Shown: positions 25,819 through 37,444, counted from the first letter of the stretch. The stretch is 64,000 nt of DNA from Protula sp. h YS-2021 (GCA_949752745.1 OX457027.1:61300329-61364328), one strand, 5' to 3'. Notes: generated from the sequence alone by a model not told the origin. Numbers and translations are program-made.

Positions 25819-26151
25819 TTACAAATCAAGTATTGATACAATGGTGTGAATAATTGGAGTCCATTGATCTTCAATGTACATTAACCAACTACTTAATTCA
25901 TCAAATGTGATAGCATCTACACCATATTTTTCACAACGTTGATTTGCATTATCTAACACTTTATCTAAATGAATGTAATATTTAGCTTCATTCCAATATG
26001 TATAGACACATGCAGAATGACAAGTATGTTCTGAACACTCTTCATTTTGACAAGCAGGACATACTAAACATGCAAACTTTTTTACAGCTAATAACATTTC
26101 TTCACAATATGTCTTTTGCACAATATATTGTCTCAATGTAATGTCTGTCAT
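25819..26151 (-). CDS. Polinton accessory protein with Cys/His cluster (element 2)
   Basis: 110 residues from ATG 26151; the longer frame starts with GTG. It is nearly identical to the 168-500 protein of element 1, including CPAC-x-EEC-x-EHTCH and the SILDL end. The start codon shares one base with the upstream stop (TAATG). No function is recognised. Conservation between two elements with otherwise different cargo argues it is useful to the element. Confidence 0.8.
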   Translation of the reverse strand: MTDITLRQYIVQKTYCEEMLLAVKKFACLVCPACQNEECSEHTCHSACVYTYWNEAKYYIHLDKVLDNANQRCEKYGVDAITFDELSSWLMYIEDQWTPIIHTIVSILDL

Positions 26152-26438
26152 TATACTGCAATGTAGATTAGCCACTCTCTCACTTCATAAAACAGTCTTG
26201 GATCAAATCGAGCAAAGTGATATGCTGCTTCCACATCAAACTCCTCAGCTCCGTCAATGTTTGAAAGCACACACTCTTTGATGAAATCCTCACGTAATTT
26301 CGGTACGTTCAGCGTGGAATGAGCAAGTTCCCAATAGATGTCAAAGTGTTCCAGTTGTTGTTGAATAGATCCAAAACGCGCCAGTTCACTTATCATGTAG
26401 TCCACATACGTCTCCTTGAAAAACGTTTCTACATCCAT
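26151..26438 (-). CDS. Polinton accessory helical protein, 95 aa
   Basis: 95 residues. It is homologous to the 124-residue protein at 1189-1563 and, more distantly, to the 27197 protein (FKETYVDYMISEL against FKVNYVDYVFSKL; then W, FI-x-EC and D-(V/I)-(E/D)-(A/S)-A). Helical, no known domain. It ends in TAATG, directly coupled to the next gene. Confidence 0.7.
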   Translation of the reverse strand: MDVETFFKETYVDYMISELARFGSIQQQLEHFDIYWELAHSTLNVPKLREDFIKECVLSNIDGAEEFDVEAAYHFARFDPRLFYEVREWLIYIAV

Positions 26439-26502
26439 CTTTCACATATCCATATGACACGTCTACACACTTTGACGACTGGCAAGCAAATGACTTGTAG
26501 TC

Positions 26503-27123
26503 TTACTCGGCAGATACTGTTAGTGAGCCACACTTGTTGCAGAAGTTGTCAGGTTCACACAACTTGCAATTGTACTTGTGGCAGTGACAATCATAATCCT
26601 CAGCATATCCGTAAGCACCACAATATTCACAGGTAAGTCCAAGTTGATTTTGCACATCCATATTCTCCAATCGAACTTCAGCCAGTCTTTTCTTGGAAAG
26701 CTTTGACACTTTCATTCGATTGTCCTTTTGCAGCTTGATAGGAGTTTTCTTCCCATGACATTCCGTACATGGCAATAAGGTTGAGTTAATGTTATCCATC
26801 TCCTGAAGCAATGTCCCCCATTCACCATCATTCATGTTGATGTAACGCGTATATTCTTTCCCTTCAAACAGTGATGTTTGCACAAAACTCACATAGCGCA
26901 TATCCAAGTATGAAATGACTTCAAGCCACTTCGTTTGCGTTAAGTACAGTTTGAAGCCAATGTTGCGTAATCTTGCCAAGTTCTGACACACAATCTTCCA
27001 CAAGGATGGTGATAAAGTAAGCCATCTCTCTCCACGTTTGATTCGAAGAAATAGCCCAAATTCTCCATGCTCCACAGTAATGGTTAAGTTTGCACTAATT
27101 TTAAAGCTGCTTGTCTTCTCCAT
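26503..27123 (-). CDS. PC4-like / zinc-ribbon accessory protein (element 2)
   Basis: 206 residues from ATG 27123. It is about 80 percent identical by eye to the 1588-2235 protein. Two PC4-like repeats occupy residues ~5-45 and ~50-120 (closing with LTLSPSLWKIV and YINMNDGEWGTLLQEMD). A basic linker follows (KLQKDNRMKVSKLSKKRL), then Cys-rich zinc ribbons (CEYCGAYG, DCHCHKYNCKLC, CNKCG). The second repeat aligns with paralog B at 19138. Inference: DNA- or RNA-binding regulator. A CATAAAAGG box is 40 bp upstream. Confidence 0.78.
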   Translation of the reverse strand: MEKTSSFKISANLTITVEHGEFGLFLRIKRGERWLTLSPSLWKIVCQNLARLRNIGFKLYLTQTKWLEVISYLDMRYVSFVQTSLFEGKEYTRYINMNDGEWGTLLQEMDNINSTLLPCTECHGKKTPIKLQKDNRMKVSKLSKKRLAEVRLENMDVQNQLGLTCEYCGAYGYAEDYDCHCHKYNCKLCEPDNFCNKCGSLTVSAE

Positions 27124-27160
27124 GGCTGCGCGTTGAATGATGACTTCACTTCACCCTTCT

Positions 27161-27170
27161 CCTTTTATGC
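27161..27170 (-). promoter_or_regulatory. TATA-like GCATAAAAGG
   Basis: About 40 bp upstream of ATG 27123 and at the position of the TATAAAAGG box of the homologous gene in element 1. Confidence 0.5.
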
Positions 27171-27196
27171 CATTAGAAATTGCAGAGTCAGCTTTT

Positions 27197-27616
27197 TTAT
27201 AGTTCTTCAAACATTTTACAAAGCTTTGAATTCACTTCAACTCGTTCATTGTTGAATCGAACAAGTTCTGATGCATTCGTCGTCAATGGAACGCCATCAT
27301 CATAATGTAAAATAATTCTAGCAGCTACAGCTAGCATGAGTTCAGCTGCCCAAGTTGTATTCGCGCGGATAAATGCTGAATCAATGTCGTAAGTTGATGG
27401 TAAAAGTAGTTCTTCACATTCGTGTAGAAATGAGTGGATGAATTCATCTCTTGGAATTATCTTTCCAACAGCTTCCCAATGCTTATGCAAATTCTTAACT
27501 TGTAAAATCCAATTAGATTCAAAAGTAGGAAGCTTTGAAAACACATAGTCAACATAGTTCACTTTGAAGACGTCATCCATGGTCTCTACACATCGGTGAA
27601 GAAGTAATGTTGACAT
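27197..27616 (-). CDS. Polinton accessory helical protein, first gene from right TIR
   Basis: 139 residues from ATG 27616, starting only 18 bp inside the right TIR. It is homologous to 2316-2753 (MS-x-LL-x-HRCVETMDDVF and VEVNSKLCK-x-FE near the end). It resembles the 26151 protein, so the two may derive from a duplication. Helical; no domain recognised. Its promoter must lie within or at the edge of the TIR. Confidence 0.72.
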   Translation of the reverse strand: MSTLLLHRCVETMDDVFKVNYVDYVFSKLPTFESNWILQVKNLHKHWEAVGKIIPRDEFIHSFLHECEELLLPSTYDIDSAFIRANTTWAAELMLAVAARIILHYDDGVPLTTNASELVRFNNERVEVNSKLCKMFEEL

Positions 27617-28655
27617 TGTTAATAATCAGGTGAAAGCGGAGAGCGATGTGTTCTGACGATACCTGAAAGCATTAAGAAAAGCATAATATGTTTTCAAAAA
27701 AAAAATTAAATTTTGGATTAGAACCCTCATTTTTACTCTACTACACCATGGTAAAATGTTCAAACTTATTTTATACATCATATTTTGTCAAAAAACAAAA
27801 TTTGTTAAAGTTGGTCTAGAACCCTCATTTTTACTCTACTACACCATTGTATAATGTTTAAACTTATTTTATACATCATATTTTGTCAAAAAACAAAATT
27901 TGTTAAAGTTGGTCTAGAACCCTCATTTTTACTCTACTACACCATTGTATAATGTTTAAACTTATTTTATGCATCATATTTTGTCAAAAAACAAAATTTG
28001 TTAAAATTGGTCTAGAACCACCATTTTTCAACTACTATGACTTTAGAATATTCAAATAAGTAGCGTGCTAAAATGTTCAAACTTATTTTATATATCATAT
28101 GGTGTTAAAAACTACATTTGTTAAATGTGTTTTAGAAGTGTCATTTTCCAACTACTATAACTTTAGAACATAACATTAGACTTAACGTAGGGAAAATCCC
28201 ATTCCTTCTCAAATTTATTGATTGTTCCCACACTCGAGCGCACTCTGAATTTATCGATCGGTTTTTCTCCCCACACTCTGTACGAGTGCATTCTGAATTT
28301 ATCGATCAGTTTTTCTCCCCACACTCTGTACGAGTGCACTCTGAATTTATCGATCAGTTTTTCTCCCACACTCTGTACGAGTGCACTCTGAATTTATCGA
28401 TCAGTTTTTCTCCCACACTCTGTACGAGTGCACTTATGCTATGTGTAGTTATTGCAATGGGGAAACCATTGAAATATGACTAATTAAATATTATCATAAT
28501 AATAATAATAAAAAAAAAAAAAAAAAAAAATTTAAAAAGTCATAGAGTCACATAATGTCACAGAGTCACATGATGTCACAGTCACATGTTGTCATATAAT
28601 GTCACAGAGTCATAAAAATGAGCAAAAACTAAAAATAACCAAAAAAAAATTTTTT

Positions 28656-28727
28656 GTCCCAGCCGGGAACCGAACCCGGGGCTCTTAGGTTGCTAGTCGT
28701 TCGCTCTAACCAGTGAGCCATTACGAC
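28656..28727 (-). tRNA. tRNA-like unit 3 in right TIR
   Basis: Exact mirror of 13388-13459, with the same boxes, canonical spacing and following T run. Confidence 0.5.
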
Positions 28728-28909
28728 TTCTCTGTTGAACGATCTGATAATGACATACATACGTTTGACTAATGTTATGTTCATATAGCAATTCAATAGT
28801 CATATAACTATATGATGTTACATAGTCACGTGATGTAACAAAGTGTCACATGATGTAACATAGTGTAACATTGTGTCACATTGTGTTACATAATGTAACA
28901 TAATGTTAC

Positions 28910-28945
<36 letters not shown>

Positions 28946-29688
28946 TGACTTACCACAAGTCATTGGTTAATTTGTCTTCCAATCTTGCACTTCCCTTTTC
29001 CAAAGAATAACCAAATCTTTCACTTTCTCTTTTCCAATGAATAGCTAATGTTTCACTTCCTTTTTCCAAAGAATAGTCAATGTTTCACTTCTTCTCCTAT
29101 GTGTATTCCAGTCAATCCTTCACTTGTTCTTCAACAGCACAGCACAACACAATAGGTAAGAGCAACTGTTTTCACTTTTTTTTCCATGTGTATCCAACGG
29201 CGGTCAGAGCATGAATGATGCAAATGTACACAGACAATGTGCTCTTATAGGAGTGTTGAATCACATCCTAGTTTCACTTCGTCTCCTATGTGTATTCCAG
29301 TCAATCCTTCACTTGTTCTTCAACAGCACAGCACAACACAACCGGTAAGAGCAACTGTTTTCACTTTTTTTTCCATGTGTATCCAACGGCAGTCAGAGCA
29401 TGAATGATGCATATGTGCACAGACAATGTGCTCTTATAGGAATGTTGAATCCTAGGGGGGGGGGTCCTCAGATTGAGAACCCGGGGGGGGGGGTCCTCAG
29501 ATTGAGAACCCGGGGGGGTCCCCATGGTATGATAGACAGAAGATGGAAGTCGTCACATGGAGGACCCGGGGGGGGGGTCCCCATGGTATGATAGACAGAT
29601 GATGGAAGTCGTCACATGGAGGACCGGGGGGGGGGGTCGGTACATATTATGTCCCGAGGGGGGGGGGGTCCCCATGATATGAAAGTGA

Positions 29689-29767
29689 TGCCCGATTGCG
29701 GGTTCGATCCACCGACCTTCATATCATGCTTACGGGTCCTATGCTCTACCAACTGAGCCATTCAGGC
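29689..29767 (-). tRNA. tRNA-like unit 2 in right TIR
   Basis: Mirror of 12368-12446, same damaged box B. Confidence 0.4.
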
Positions 29768-29920
29768 CAGAAGGTTAATGATCGGGAAAATAGTCCTTAT
29801 ATGCAGTTAGGGTCACATGAAACATGATTGATACGTCACGTGACACATGATTGACAGGTCACGTGACTAATGACTCACTTTGAGAACCCAAATAATATGA
29901 TAGACAGAAAGTGAAAGTGA

Positions 29921-30005
29921 TGCCGGAGGGCGGGTTCGAACCACCGACCTTCAGATCATGCTTCCGCTTTCGGGTCCTCTGCTCTACCAACTGAGCCATT
30001 CAGGC
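29921..30005 (-). tRNA. tRNA-like unit 1 in right TIR
   Basis: Mirror of 12130-12214, same 12-nt excess in the anticodon region. Confidence 0.45.
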
Positions 30006-30260
30006 CAGAAGGTTTATGATCGGGAAAATTTTCCTCATATACATGATTGACAGGTCATGTGACACATGATTGACAGGTCACGTGACGAATGACGTCATGA
30101 TGACGTCATTGACACGGGCGCGCGCTTTAATATCTGTTTCAGAACATCCTATGACGTCATTATGACTCATTGTGCTTGAACTCTCATGAGAGTTCTAGCA
30201 CACCTCCTGACGTCATGATGACGTCACTTCCTGTGCTGGAACTCTCGTTTTCTCCCTACT

Positions 30261-30266
30261 GAAATT
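30261..30266. repeat. Target site duplication GAAATT, right copy
   Basis: Follows the CCCTACT tip; identical to 11869-11874. Confidence 0.95.
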
Positions 30267-33200
30267 GAATATCCAGTGGATCATGCATTGACGTCCCATT
30301 CGGCGGCTACTCCTCCGAGAAGTACCGTCTCTTTCGATGGCGCTGTGGGAGAGAGAAGCTTGGTTTCAACGACGAGCACAACCAGTCTCCACAACCCGTG
30401 TGTTTGAACAGCGACGGGAGTGCTGTTTTGTGCATTCGTTGCGCTGTTGTTCCCCTTATCGTCATCGCCGCTGTCACATGTAGCGTGATCACCTGATGAG
30501 CGACATCTTCGACAACATTCTATTTTAGCTTTCTTTGCGTCATGTCCAGGTGGAAACGACTCTGACGATGAGTTCATGTCTGTCGTTGAGGGCGCATTTT
30601 TCGTCCATTTCTTGACGTGGGATTTTAATTGCCGTGATGAACATGACATCGGTGAATCGAAGGTCCTTCTAGTTAATCGGTGTTGTCAGTGGTGACCGCA
30701 CTTCTGATTCTACCCGTTGACTCCTTCGTCTTCTTTGACACCCCTGTGCGGACGGCCAACCGATTGTTGGGTGAACAGTGTGGCTTGCTGCTGCAACGCA
30801 TTTTTAACTATCTCCTCATTGTTGTATGTTGGTTGTAACGCACTTTCCCTTGGCTTGGGGCCAATTTGAGATAGGACTCCTCCTCCTTATAAAGCCCCTA
30901 AACTGGATCCTCCTCTATAGCTGGCAGTGACAACGTAACATTGCGGGTTGCCAGTGCTTCGCTTGGCATTTTAATTGTTTACTTTTAGAATTCTAACATC
31001 TGTGCGCAGTCTACGGGTTCGGGCAAGTCTATTTTGTTTATCATGACCATTATTTTGTTGGAAGTCCTGTAGTGATACAAGAGTCTTATTATCCCTTTCT
31101 TGACTAGACACCTTTATCCTTTTGATTTCCCATGCCGAAGGTACCGCTTTCCTCAAACTCAATCTCTGAAGTCCCTTAGACCCTTTCTTCCCTGGTTGGT
31201 GTACGATGGTCTGGACTCTTAGACACGGGCCATGATGTTCCTGTCGAATATATCTTCTCGGACAAGTTCATTGTTATCGTATTATGTAACTGTTTCTTAC
31301 GTTGTCTCTTCAGGGTCTTCCACACCTGACTGAGTAGGTGGCGGCACATCGCTGATCACCCCGCCAAACTCTTGACCGATAAATCTCTCCCTCCCGTCTA
31401 TGCTAAATTCATGCAGATCGTTCTTTAAGCTCGGGTAACCTTTTTTACAACAGTTCCTCGACATGACTGCACTGAATGGCAAAATGCATAATTAAGACGT
31501 TATTTGGTTTCACAGTGTCTAAAAATTACTCTGCAGTTACACCGCTGTGCTACACCGCGGCAACATGTTTGCGCCCTTAGCTAAAATGCGCTACCAAACG
31601 TGTAACTCGATTTCCATTAGTAACCATTATGCAACCAAAGTGTGATGAGTTCGTCTTACCACACTTCTAATGGCCACCATGGTGAAGGCGGGAAAGCCGT
31701 CATCTTCGAATGTGGATCAAAACGTATTTCACACCGCGAAAACTTTCTCCAGCTTTAGGGCATGTTCCTCAAAAGTCACTAAGAGTGGAGCTTAGGCATT
31801 TGGTCTTGGTACGACTATGTACTACGACCTCAGCTTCCAACTGAGTGGTAGCTTTCCCTCCAAAATCAAAAATCGTTGATAAATCTGCAGTCTGATTACA
31901 GATTTCCTCAGACAAACCGTTAAACAAACCTGTTGGTGCTGAGAGAAGGTTTCCGTGCTGAATTAAGATCAAAATTACTTACTCTCGTTTACTTGCTGAA
32001 AGAGGTGACCCACGTACGTTCTGATGTCAAAATTAAAATCTATTATCTTTCAGCTATATCGAGACTGGTCACGCCCATAATTAGTGTAATCTGCCTTCGG
32101 TTCGCATTTTGTTGCTTAAAAAAAAAAGCGATTAACACAACCGGTGGAAAGAACAAGATTAACCACCAAAGTGATGGCTGGTTGTGTCTAGGTGTAAACT
32201 CAGTCAAAAACAGATGTCGTTTCTCTCCCGCGGATCGCCTCTCAAAGGTGATCTCACCAGTTCTTATGAGAGGACTCCGGAATACAGTCTTCTAGACGTA
32301 AGAATCACCAATAAAGCCGACCAGAACACTGCTTTCTTCTCATAGCATCAGAATGAACAGTGAACATCGAATCACAGCACGGGTAAACACAGCAAGAAAA
32401 TGAATAAATAAAATATGTAAAATATGAAAAAAGATTTGGCATTTTGCTAAGAAGCGCATTAAGAGAAAAGGCGGGGTCGTTTGAAAGTTACACGTTTGAA
32501 AGTGTCCCTCTTCCCAATGATGTTGCAGAAGTATGTTAATGTTGAATGCTGACAGTGGAACATACAGATTTTGTGTTTTATATTTCACTGATACTACGCT
32601 CGAACCATGTAATAAAGTAGGACACTTCCACTGTAAACTAGTGGTCGCCATGTTACCTGCTGCTACACTTATCGATAGTTTACCCTTCGACATTTTCTCT
32701 CTCGAACTTGAATCAGTCAATTTTTTTCATTCTTCCTCTTTTTCTTTTCATTCGTTCTGTCTTGTTTGCCTAAACATCACTCCTGAGAACCTGATTGATT
32801 ACAAGTAAGTGGTGACTGAATATCGATGTCAAACTCTATGTTCGCAGAATACCTGTATACAAATTTTCAAATGTTTCTACGCTGGCTTAGGCTAGGTAGG
32901 TTAACACAAGATCTTCGGACAAAGCCTGCTTAAAAACCGATTGCGTGTTATGAAACATTTACTGGCATTTCATTCAATCCCTGTATTGCCCAGGGAAAAT
33001 GAGTGCTAGTAAGTGCTACCATAGTTCCTGGGTAATACAGAGTTGCCCCTACACAATTATTGTTGGTGTCGGTGACACACATACCTTTCCCCTCTGCACT
33101 GAAAACTAAAGCTGTCCTCTGAGGTTTCCTGTCAAGGAATCTCTAAACTACCACACGAAGACGGTAGGACAACTAGGAGATGGAACTGTTACGGTTATTC

Positions 33201-33776
33201 AGTACAGGTTACATAGGATTCCCCTGTATATAATTGAGATTGAAGTATTTGGCTAGTGAGTTTTTAGGGTGTAAGAAGAGGTGATCGAATTCTTAGTCCA
33301 GACACAAATAGCACATATTTCTTTGAGCTGAATATTATACCTTATTTTCGTTCCCATTCCCCCATTTTCTAAGGGTCTTCCTGGAGTGCCATGTAATCAT
33401 CGTTTATAGCGACAACTCGCAATGATGTCGTTGAAGCATAATGCCTTAAAGGCATTGAATCCCACATTGGCCAGCAGAAGCAGCAAGCGAGATAACAGGC
33501 AACGGCGGTAGCGAGCAAAGCTCAATCATCAAAGGCCGAAGTGACGCGCTGCATTCTGCACAGCCGAACGAGAAGCCGGTTCTCGGAGAAGATCCGTGTC
33601 TGACAGGAAAACGCCAGGAGACAACAAGCATCTCCTCGTTCTTGACTCCTGTTCATTCCTTGGGAGTGAGGGCATAGTTCCGATTGCGCAGGGCTTCGCA
33701 GCCTGCTTTTAGATGGGAGCAATCTAACAGTTCGACAATCCAAGACAAGAGAGACACAATGGGCAGAGAAATATCC
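30267..33776. other. Intergenic flank, no recognised gene
   Basis: The frames inspected (including 30281-30649 minus and 31933-32295 plus) show no domain and no convincing splice structure. The minus strand near 31530-31560 has a box A-like TAGCACAGCGG without a box B. Confidence 0.4.
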
Positions 33777-33891
33777 TGTTGTATCCTACGGTATTTCAAG
33801 GAAAGAACTCGGAACTTTGACGATACGCGACATCTTTATTTACAAACGGAAGTCAGACTGTCTATCGAACAGATGTAACCATAACTTAACA
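33777..33891 (-). repeat. 3' LTR of Gypsy element (115 bp)
   Basis: Differs from the other LTR at about ten positions over 115 bp, which suggests an old insertion. Confidence 0.9.
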
Positions 33892-35099
33892 CACTCACCC
33901 CCTAATTAAAGACTTTCGTCTTGGGTGTAAACTACGTTATCACTGTGCTTAGTACCTGATCTGCTACCAGCAATTGCCTTTAACCTTTGAACCTTAATAA
34001 ACAGATTCTAAACAGAATCTATAGGAACCATATATGCTCAGAAAAATCATAAATCGAATTACTTACTTAAATTAATGAAACTTTTTTTCTATTATTGTTC
34101 GACTCCATTGCTACTTCCGCAATAGAATGGAAGCTGACACTGAAAATAAAGCGTCCTATGCAATACCCAGTGTTCTATAGTTGTGTTAACCACTTATAAC
34201 AATTCCTATAAGACAATTACTACTTCTTATGATTTAAACTCGTTACTATAAGCTTATTATTAACTTAAATTAAAATAAACAGAACAGAATTCTTAGAAAT
34301 CAACTGTTTTTAAGCTTTACCATTAGTAAAATTCTTCAGCTGCAATGAAATTAGCTTGAACCGTAATAAAATTGTATTTGATCAGCACTCTCAAACTTTA
34401 GTGTAACCCTACTGTTGATTGACTGCATTTTTCTGTAAACAAGAATCACAGATATCTGATGAAATAAACAATTAAGTTGAATTAAATAAATAAATTATGT
34501 ACATAGAGATATTTTAACTAAAGGTAAAGGATTCACACTACTCATCAAAATCGTATCTCTTGAGGGCTTTCACAGATCGACCTTTATACCGGTGCTCGAA
34601 TAGTCAGTCTTGTGAGGTGAGGACAATGCAGGTATTGAAATGTCTTTGAAAAACTCAGATACTTTTACTTTTACAGTCTTTTGCTTAGAAATAAGAGTCT
34701 CTTCAGTTTTCGTGGATCCGGGCATAGTATGGTCGCTATGTCACTTCAGAAATGGGAATCCTAACGCGATCATCATTCGGTGTCGGGATGTAAACCTTTG
34801 GTAGGATGGTATTGTCGCTTATAACCGATTTTATTTCTTCGATAGGAGGTTGGGAACTTCGAATTTGATCGACATGACATCGTCAGATTGCGTTGTCGAT
34901 AGAAACTTCATTCATTAAAGTTCCAATTTTTGTGGATATTGTGGCATATATCCACTTTTCGTGTTTCTGTCTATAGTCCCTAACTAGTACTTCTTCTCCG
35001 ACAGAAAAAGATTTTCGGGAGAGTTAATCTTTAGTGTTTACTTTTTGGTAATTAATTTTTTGGAGGTTGGGTTTCGCCAGTTCGAGTCTGGTCTGGATT

Positions 35100-35492
35100 T
35101 CACGTCCCAAAGAGAGTAAGACAGGAGTTGGTTGTGGCATTTTTAGTTGAGCGATACATCAGGAGGAACTTGGCTACTTTTTCGTGCATAGTTGAATTTT
35201 CGAGCATCATTGCCTTAAGACTGGACTTGAGACTTCGGACCATTCTTTCTGCGAGGCCATTGGTCAAAGGTTTATAAACGCTTGTAGTTTTGTGGATAAT
35301 ACCGTGCATCTTTAGAAATTTCTGGAAGGCATCAGAGTGAAACGTAGCTCCGTTGTCACTGCAAATGACGTCACACATACCAAACGCACTGAACAGTTCT
35401 TGCAATGTTTTGATCGCCTCTTGGGCTGTGATATTTTCCACAATTTGAATTTCTAGCCATCTGGAATGGATATATATAATGATGAGAAACAT
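35100..35492 (-). pseudogene. Gypsy integrase core fragment
   Basis: Retains SDNGATFHSDAFQKFL (second catalytic Asp) and NGLAERMVRSLKSSLK (catalytic Glu). The first catalytic Asp region lies upstream, and the sequence before this frame is broken. No chromodomain was seen. Confidence 0.85.
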
Positions 35493-35708
35493 GTGTCCTT
35501 GGAAGGGACCTGCGAAATCAATATGAATTCGCTTCCAGGGTTGATTTGGCTATTCCCATGGATGAATTGTAGCTTTCACTGGAGATTGTAGCCTTCTTGA
35601 CATGCTGCACACATTTTAACCTGCGTATCAACACCTTTGTCCATATTGGGCCATGATCTTGCAAGTTTCTTCATTTTACCATTCCGGGACGGGAACTATG
35701 CAGTTCTT

Positions 35709-36221
35709 CTAAAAATGTTCTTTGGAATTTTCGGGAGCCACGATTCTGTTTTCTAGTAGCAGACAATCTTGAGAGGTAGAAAATTCTATTTCGTGAGATT
35801 TGTATGGCTCCATAATTTTGTCTACTGTACCTGGCCATCCTGACTTTGTGAACTCGACTATTTTAGAGAGAATTTGGTCTTTTCTGGTTTCTTTGGTTAT
35901 CTGCTTGAAGGATATTGGAATGTTGTCTAGTACATATGCGTAGAAAACAAATATCTCTTCAGAGCCGTGTTTATTCTTGGACGGAAGTGGCAGTATACTT
36001 AAACCATCTGCATTTTCGTGGTCGCTCGTCTTTCGATAGCCTACGTCGTAATTATAGCCGGAAAGAAATATGGCGTATTGTTGCATTCTGGAAGCTGTTG
36101 TTGTCGGAATGCCTTTCTTTGGATTGAATATAGAAACCAATACCTTGCAATCCGCACCCAGGGTGAATTTTCTGGCAAATAAATAGATGTTGAATTTCTT
36201 CATACTCCAAACAATGCTCAA
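35709..36221 (-). pseudogene. Gypsy RNase H and integrase N-terminal region fragment
   Basis: MKKFNIYLFARKFTLGADCK, IFNPKKGIPTTTASRMQ, LSGYNYDVGYRKTSDHENAD match the Gypsy RNase H C-terminal half and the tether to integrase. Confidence 0.85.
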
Positions 36222-36442
36222 TGCTTCTCTATCAATTTAGGGGGTTCTGCCTTTGAACGGGTTCTAGGTCGTTCGCTACCGTCAGGATAAACATGAGAAA
36301 TAACACCAGAAATTCCTATGACCGAGGCATCGCGGTGTAAACGCAGTGGTAATTTGGGGTCGTAGTGAGCCAAAACTAGATCTGATGTTATGAGTTGCTT
36401 GGTTTTCTGAAATGCTTGCTCACACGCCGTTGACAACGTCAT
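36218..36442 (-). pseudogene. Gypsy reverse transcriptase/RNase H junction fragment
   Basis: AFQKTKQLITSDLVLAHYDP and the L-x-x-DAS-x-x-G-I-x-G-V segment mark the start of RNase H. It is frameshifted relative to both neighbours. Confidence 0.8.
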
Positions 36443-36840
36443 TTCTGTCCTTTGTGAAGTAGCTGATGCAGTGGGTGGAGCACTGTAGAGAAATTAGGCA
36501 GAAAACCGTGGTAATAATTGACGAGGGCTACCCGGCTTCGCAATTCGGATATATTTGTCACTACCGGCGCATCAGAAACTGCCTGGATCTTCGGGTCGGT
36601 CTTGTGTATAACATGCTTGTCCACTTTATGTGCACAGAACTCGATGGAATCTCTGAAAAATTCGCATTTCACACTGGTTATCGTTCCTTGGATCTCCGAA
36701 ACATCGCTTACCGCTATCTCCATTGCATTCGCTAGTTCCTTTGCTTTCTTGAAGTTCAAATTCTTCTCTGACAGTAACCTCTTCAGAGTATTTTCACTTC
36801 TTATGCCACACACTAGCTGGTCGAGTAGATGTTCTGCCAA
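36439..36840 (-). pseudogene. Gypsy gag fused to RT thumb by deletion
   Basis: The frame begins with a gag segment (AEHLLDQLVCGIRSENTLKR, KAKELANAMEIA). After about 60 residues it passes directly into the RT connection (SRVALVNYYHGFLPNFSTVL, HPLHQLLHKG). Nucleocapsid, protease and most of RT are missing. Confidence 0.8.
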
Positions 36841-36971
36841 ACGATCGCCGAATTCGCAATGTTCTGATAACTTCTACAGCACCCCAATATAGTCGGTAAC
36901 GGACTCACCAGTGTGTTGCTGCCTCTTGTAAAATCTATATCTTTCTGCAATGACATTAGGCTAACGTGCTC

Positions 36972-37247
36972 CTACAGCAAGGCTCCGAGTTCGTCAAGCG
37001 TCTGGGTAGACGGCTTATCTGGGGAACAAAGGCTGTGAAGAAGCCCATAGGTCTTACCACCAATCAAACTTAATGTAACCGCAACCTTCCTTTCGTCTAC
37101 AACATCATTAGCGATGATATACTGCTCCAGACGCTCTTTGTACAACTCCCAGCTACCCTCGGTTTCATCAAAAGGTTCCAGCCGCCCAATCAAATTAGCC
37201 ATGGTCAACATTCGCAGATCAGAATTCGACGTTAATGGAAACGACAA
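36972..37247 (-). pseudogene. Gypsy gag N-terminal fragment
   Basis: The likely start is the internal Met at 37202 (MANLIGRLEPFDETEGSW). It retains the YKERLEQYI, KVAVTLSLIG and Y-x-LL-x-SLCSPDKP landmarks of Gypsy gag. Confidence 0.8.
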
Positions 37248-37324
37248 CAGGTCATCACCACCACCACCACCACATCAACACATGAGTAGGAAGAACATAA
37301 AAACGCAATTTACTCGTCGCCAAT

Positions 37325-37439
37325 TGTTGTGTCCTACGGCTTTTCAAGGAAAGAACTCGGAACTTTGACGATACGTGACATCTTTATTCACAAGCGGAAG
37401 TCAGACTATCTACCGAACAGATGTAACCATAATTTAACA
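37325..37439 (-). repeat. 5' LTR of Gypsy element (115 bp)
   Basis: Same length and ends as 33777-33891; the primer-binding region follows on the minus strand. Confidence 0.9.
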
Positions 37440-37444
37440 TATCC

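Larger units (their letters stand above)
11875..30260. mobile_element. Complete Polinton/Maverick (adintovirus-like) element 2, 18,386 bp
   Basis: Seen: perfect 6-bp target duplication, 5'-AG tips, TIRs of 2.6 kb, and an intact set of polymerase B, DDE integrase with chromodomain, FtsK/HerA-type ATPase, adenain-like protease, double-jelly-roll capsid and penton-like protein. This is the full virion and replication set known for Polintons. Rightward genes (14578-19762) and leftward genes (27616-19914) converge. All core ORFs are open and the two TIRs differ almost only in homopolymer length and one short tandem unit. That points to a recent insertion or strong TIR homogenisation. Whether it can form particles cannot be read from sequence. 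Confidence 0.98.
27635..30260 (-). repeat. Right terminal inverted repeat of element 2 (2,626 bp)
   Basis: Reverse complement of 11875-14482. Differences seen are homopolymer lengths (for example the long A/T runs near 28510 and 28911) and one extra ~29-bp TCCTCAGATTGAGAACCCGG unit near 29475. The tandem arrays of the left TIR recur here: 97-bp units at 27720-28180, 47-bp units at 28225-28432, the 187-bp duplication at 29075-29450 and the G-tract array at 29455-29670. Confidence 0.97.
33777..37439 (-). mobile_element. Decayed Ty3/Gypsy LTR retrotransposon
   Basis: 115-bp LTRs at both ends (TGTTG...TTAACA) and the 5-bp duplication TATCC at 33772-33776 and 37440-37444. Internal minus-strand remnants occur in the order gag, RT tail, RNase H, integrase. 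After the 5' LTR the minus strand reads ATTGGCGACGAG, the primer-binding region seen in many Gypsy elements. It is 3.66 kb, far below a full element: gag and RT are joined by deletion and frames are broken. The type resembles the K02A2.6-like group. Confidence 0.92.

Noticed and set aside
30281..30649. 122-codon minus-strand frame next to the Polinton
   Set aside because: Cys/Ser-rich but no domain or recognisable splice structure; could be an exon but evidence is lacking.
31525..31565. tRNA-like box A (TAGCACAGCGG) on the minus strand
   Set aside because: No box B and no cloverleaf follow.
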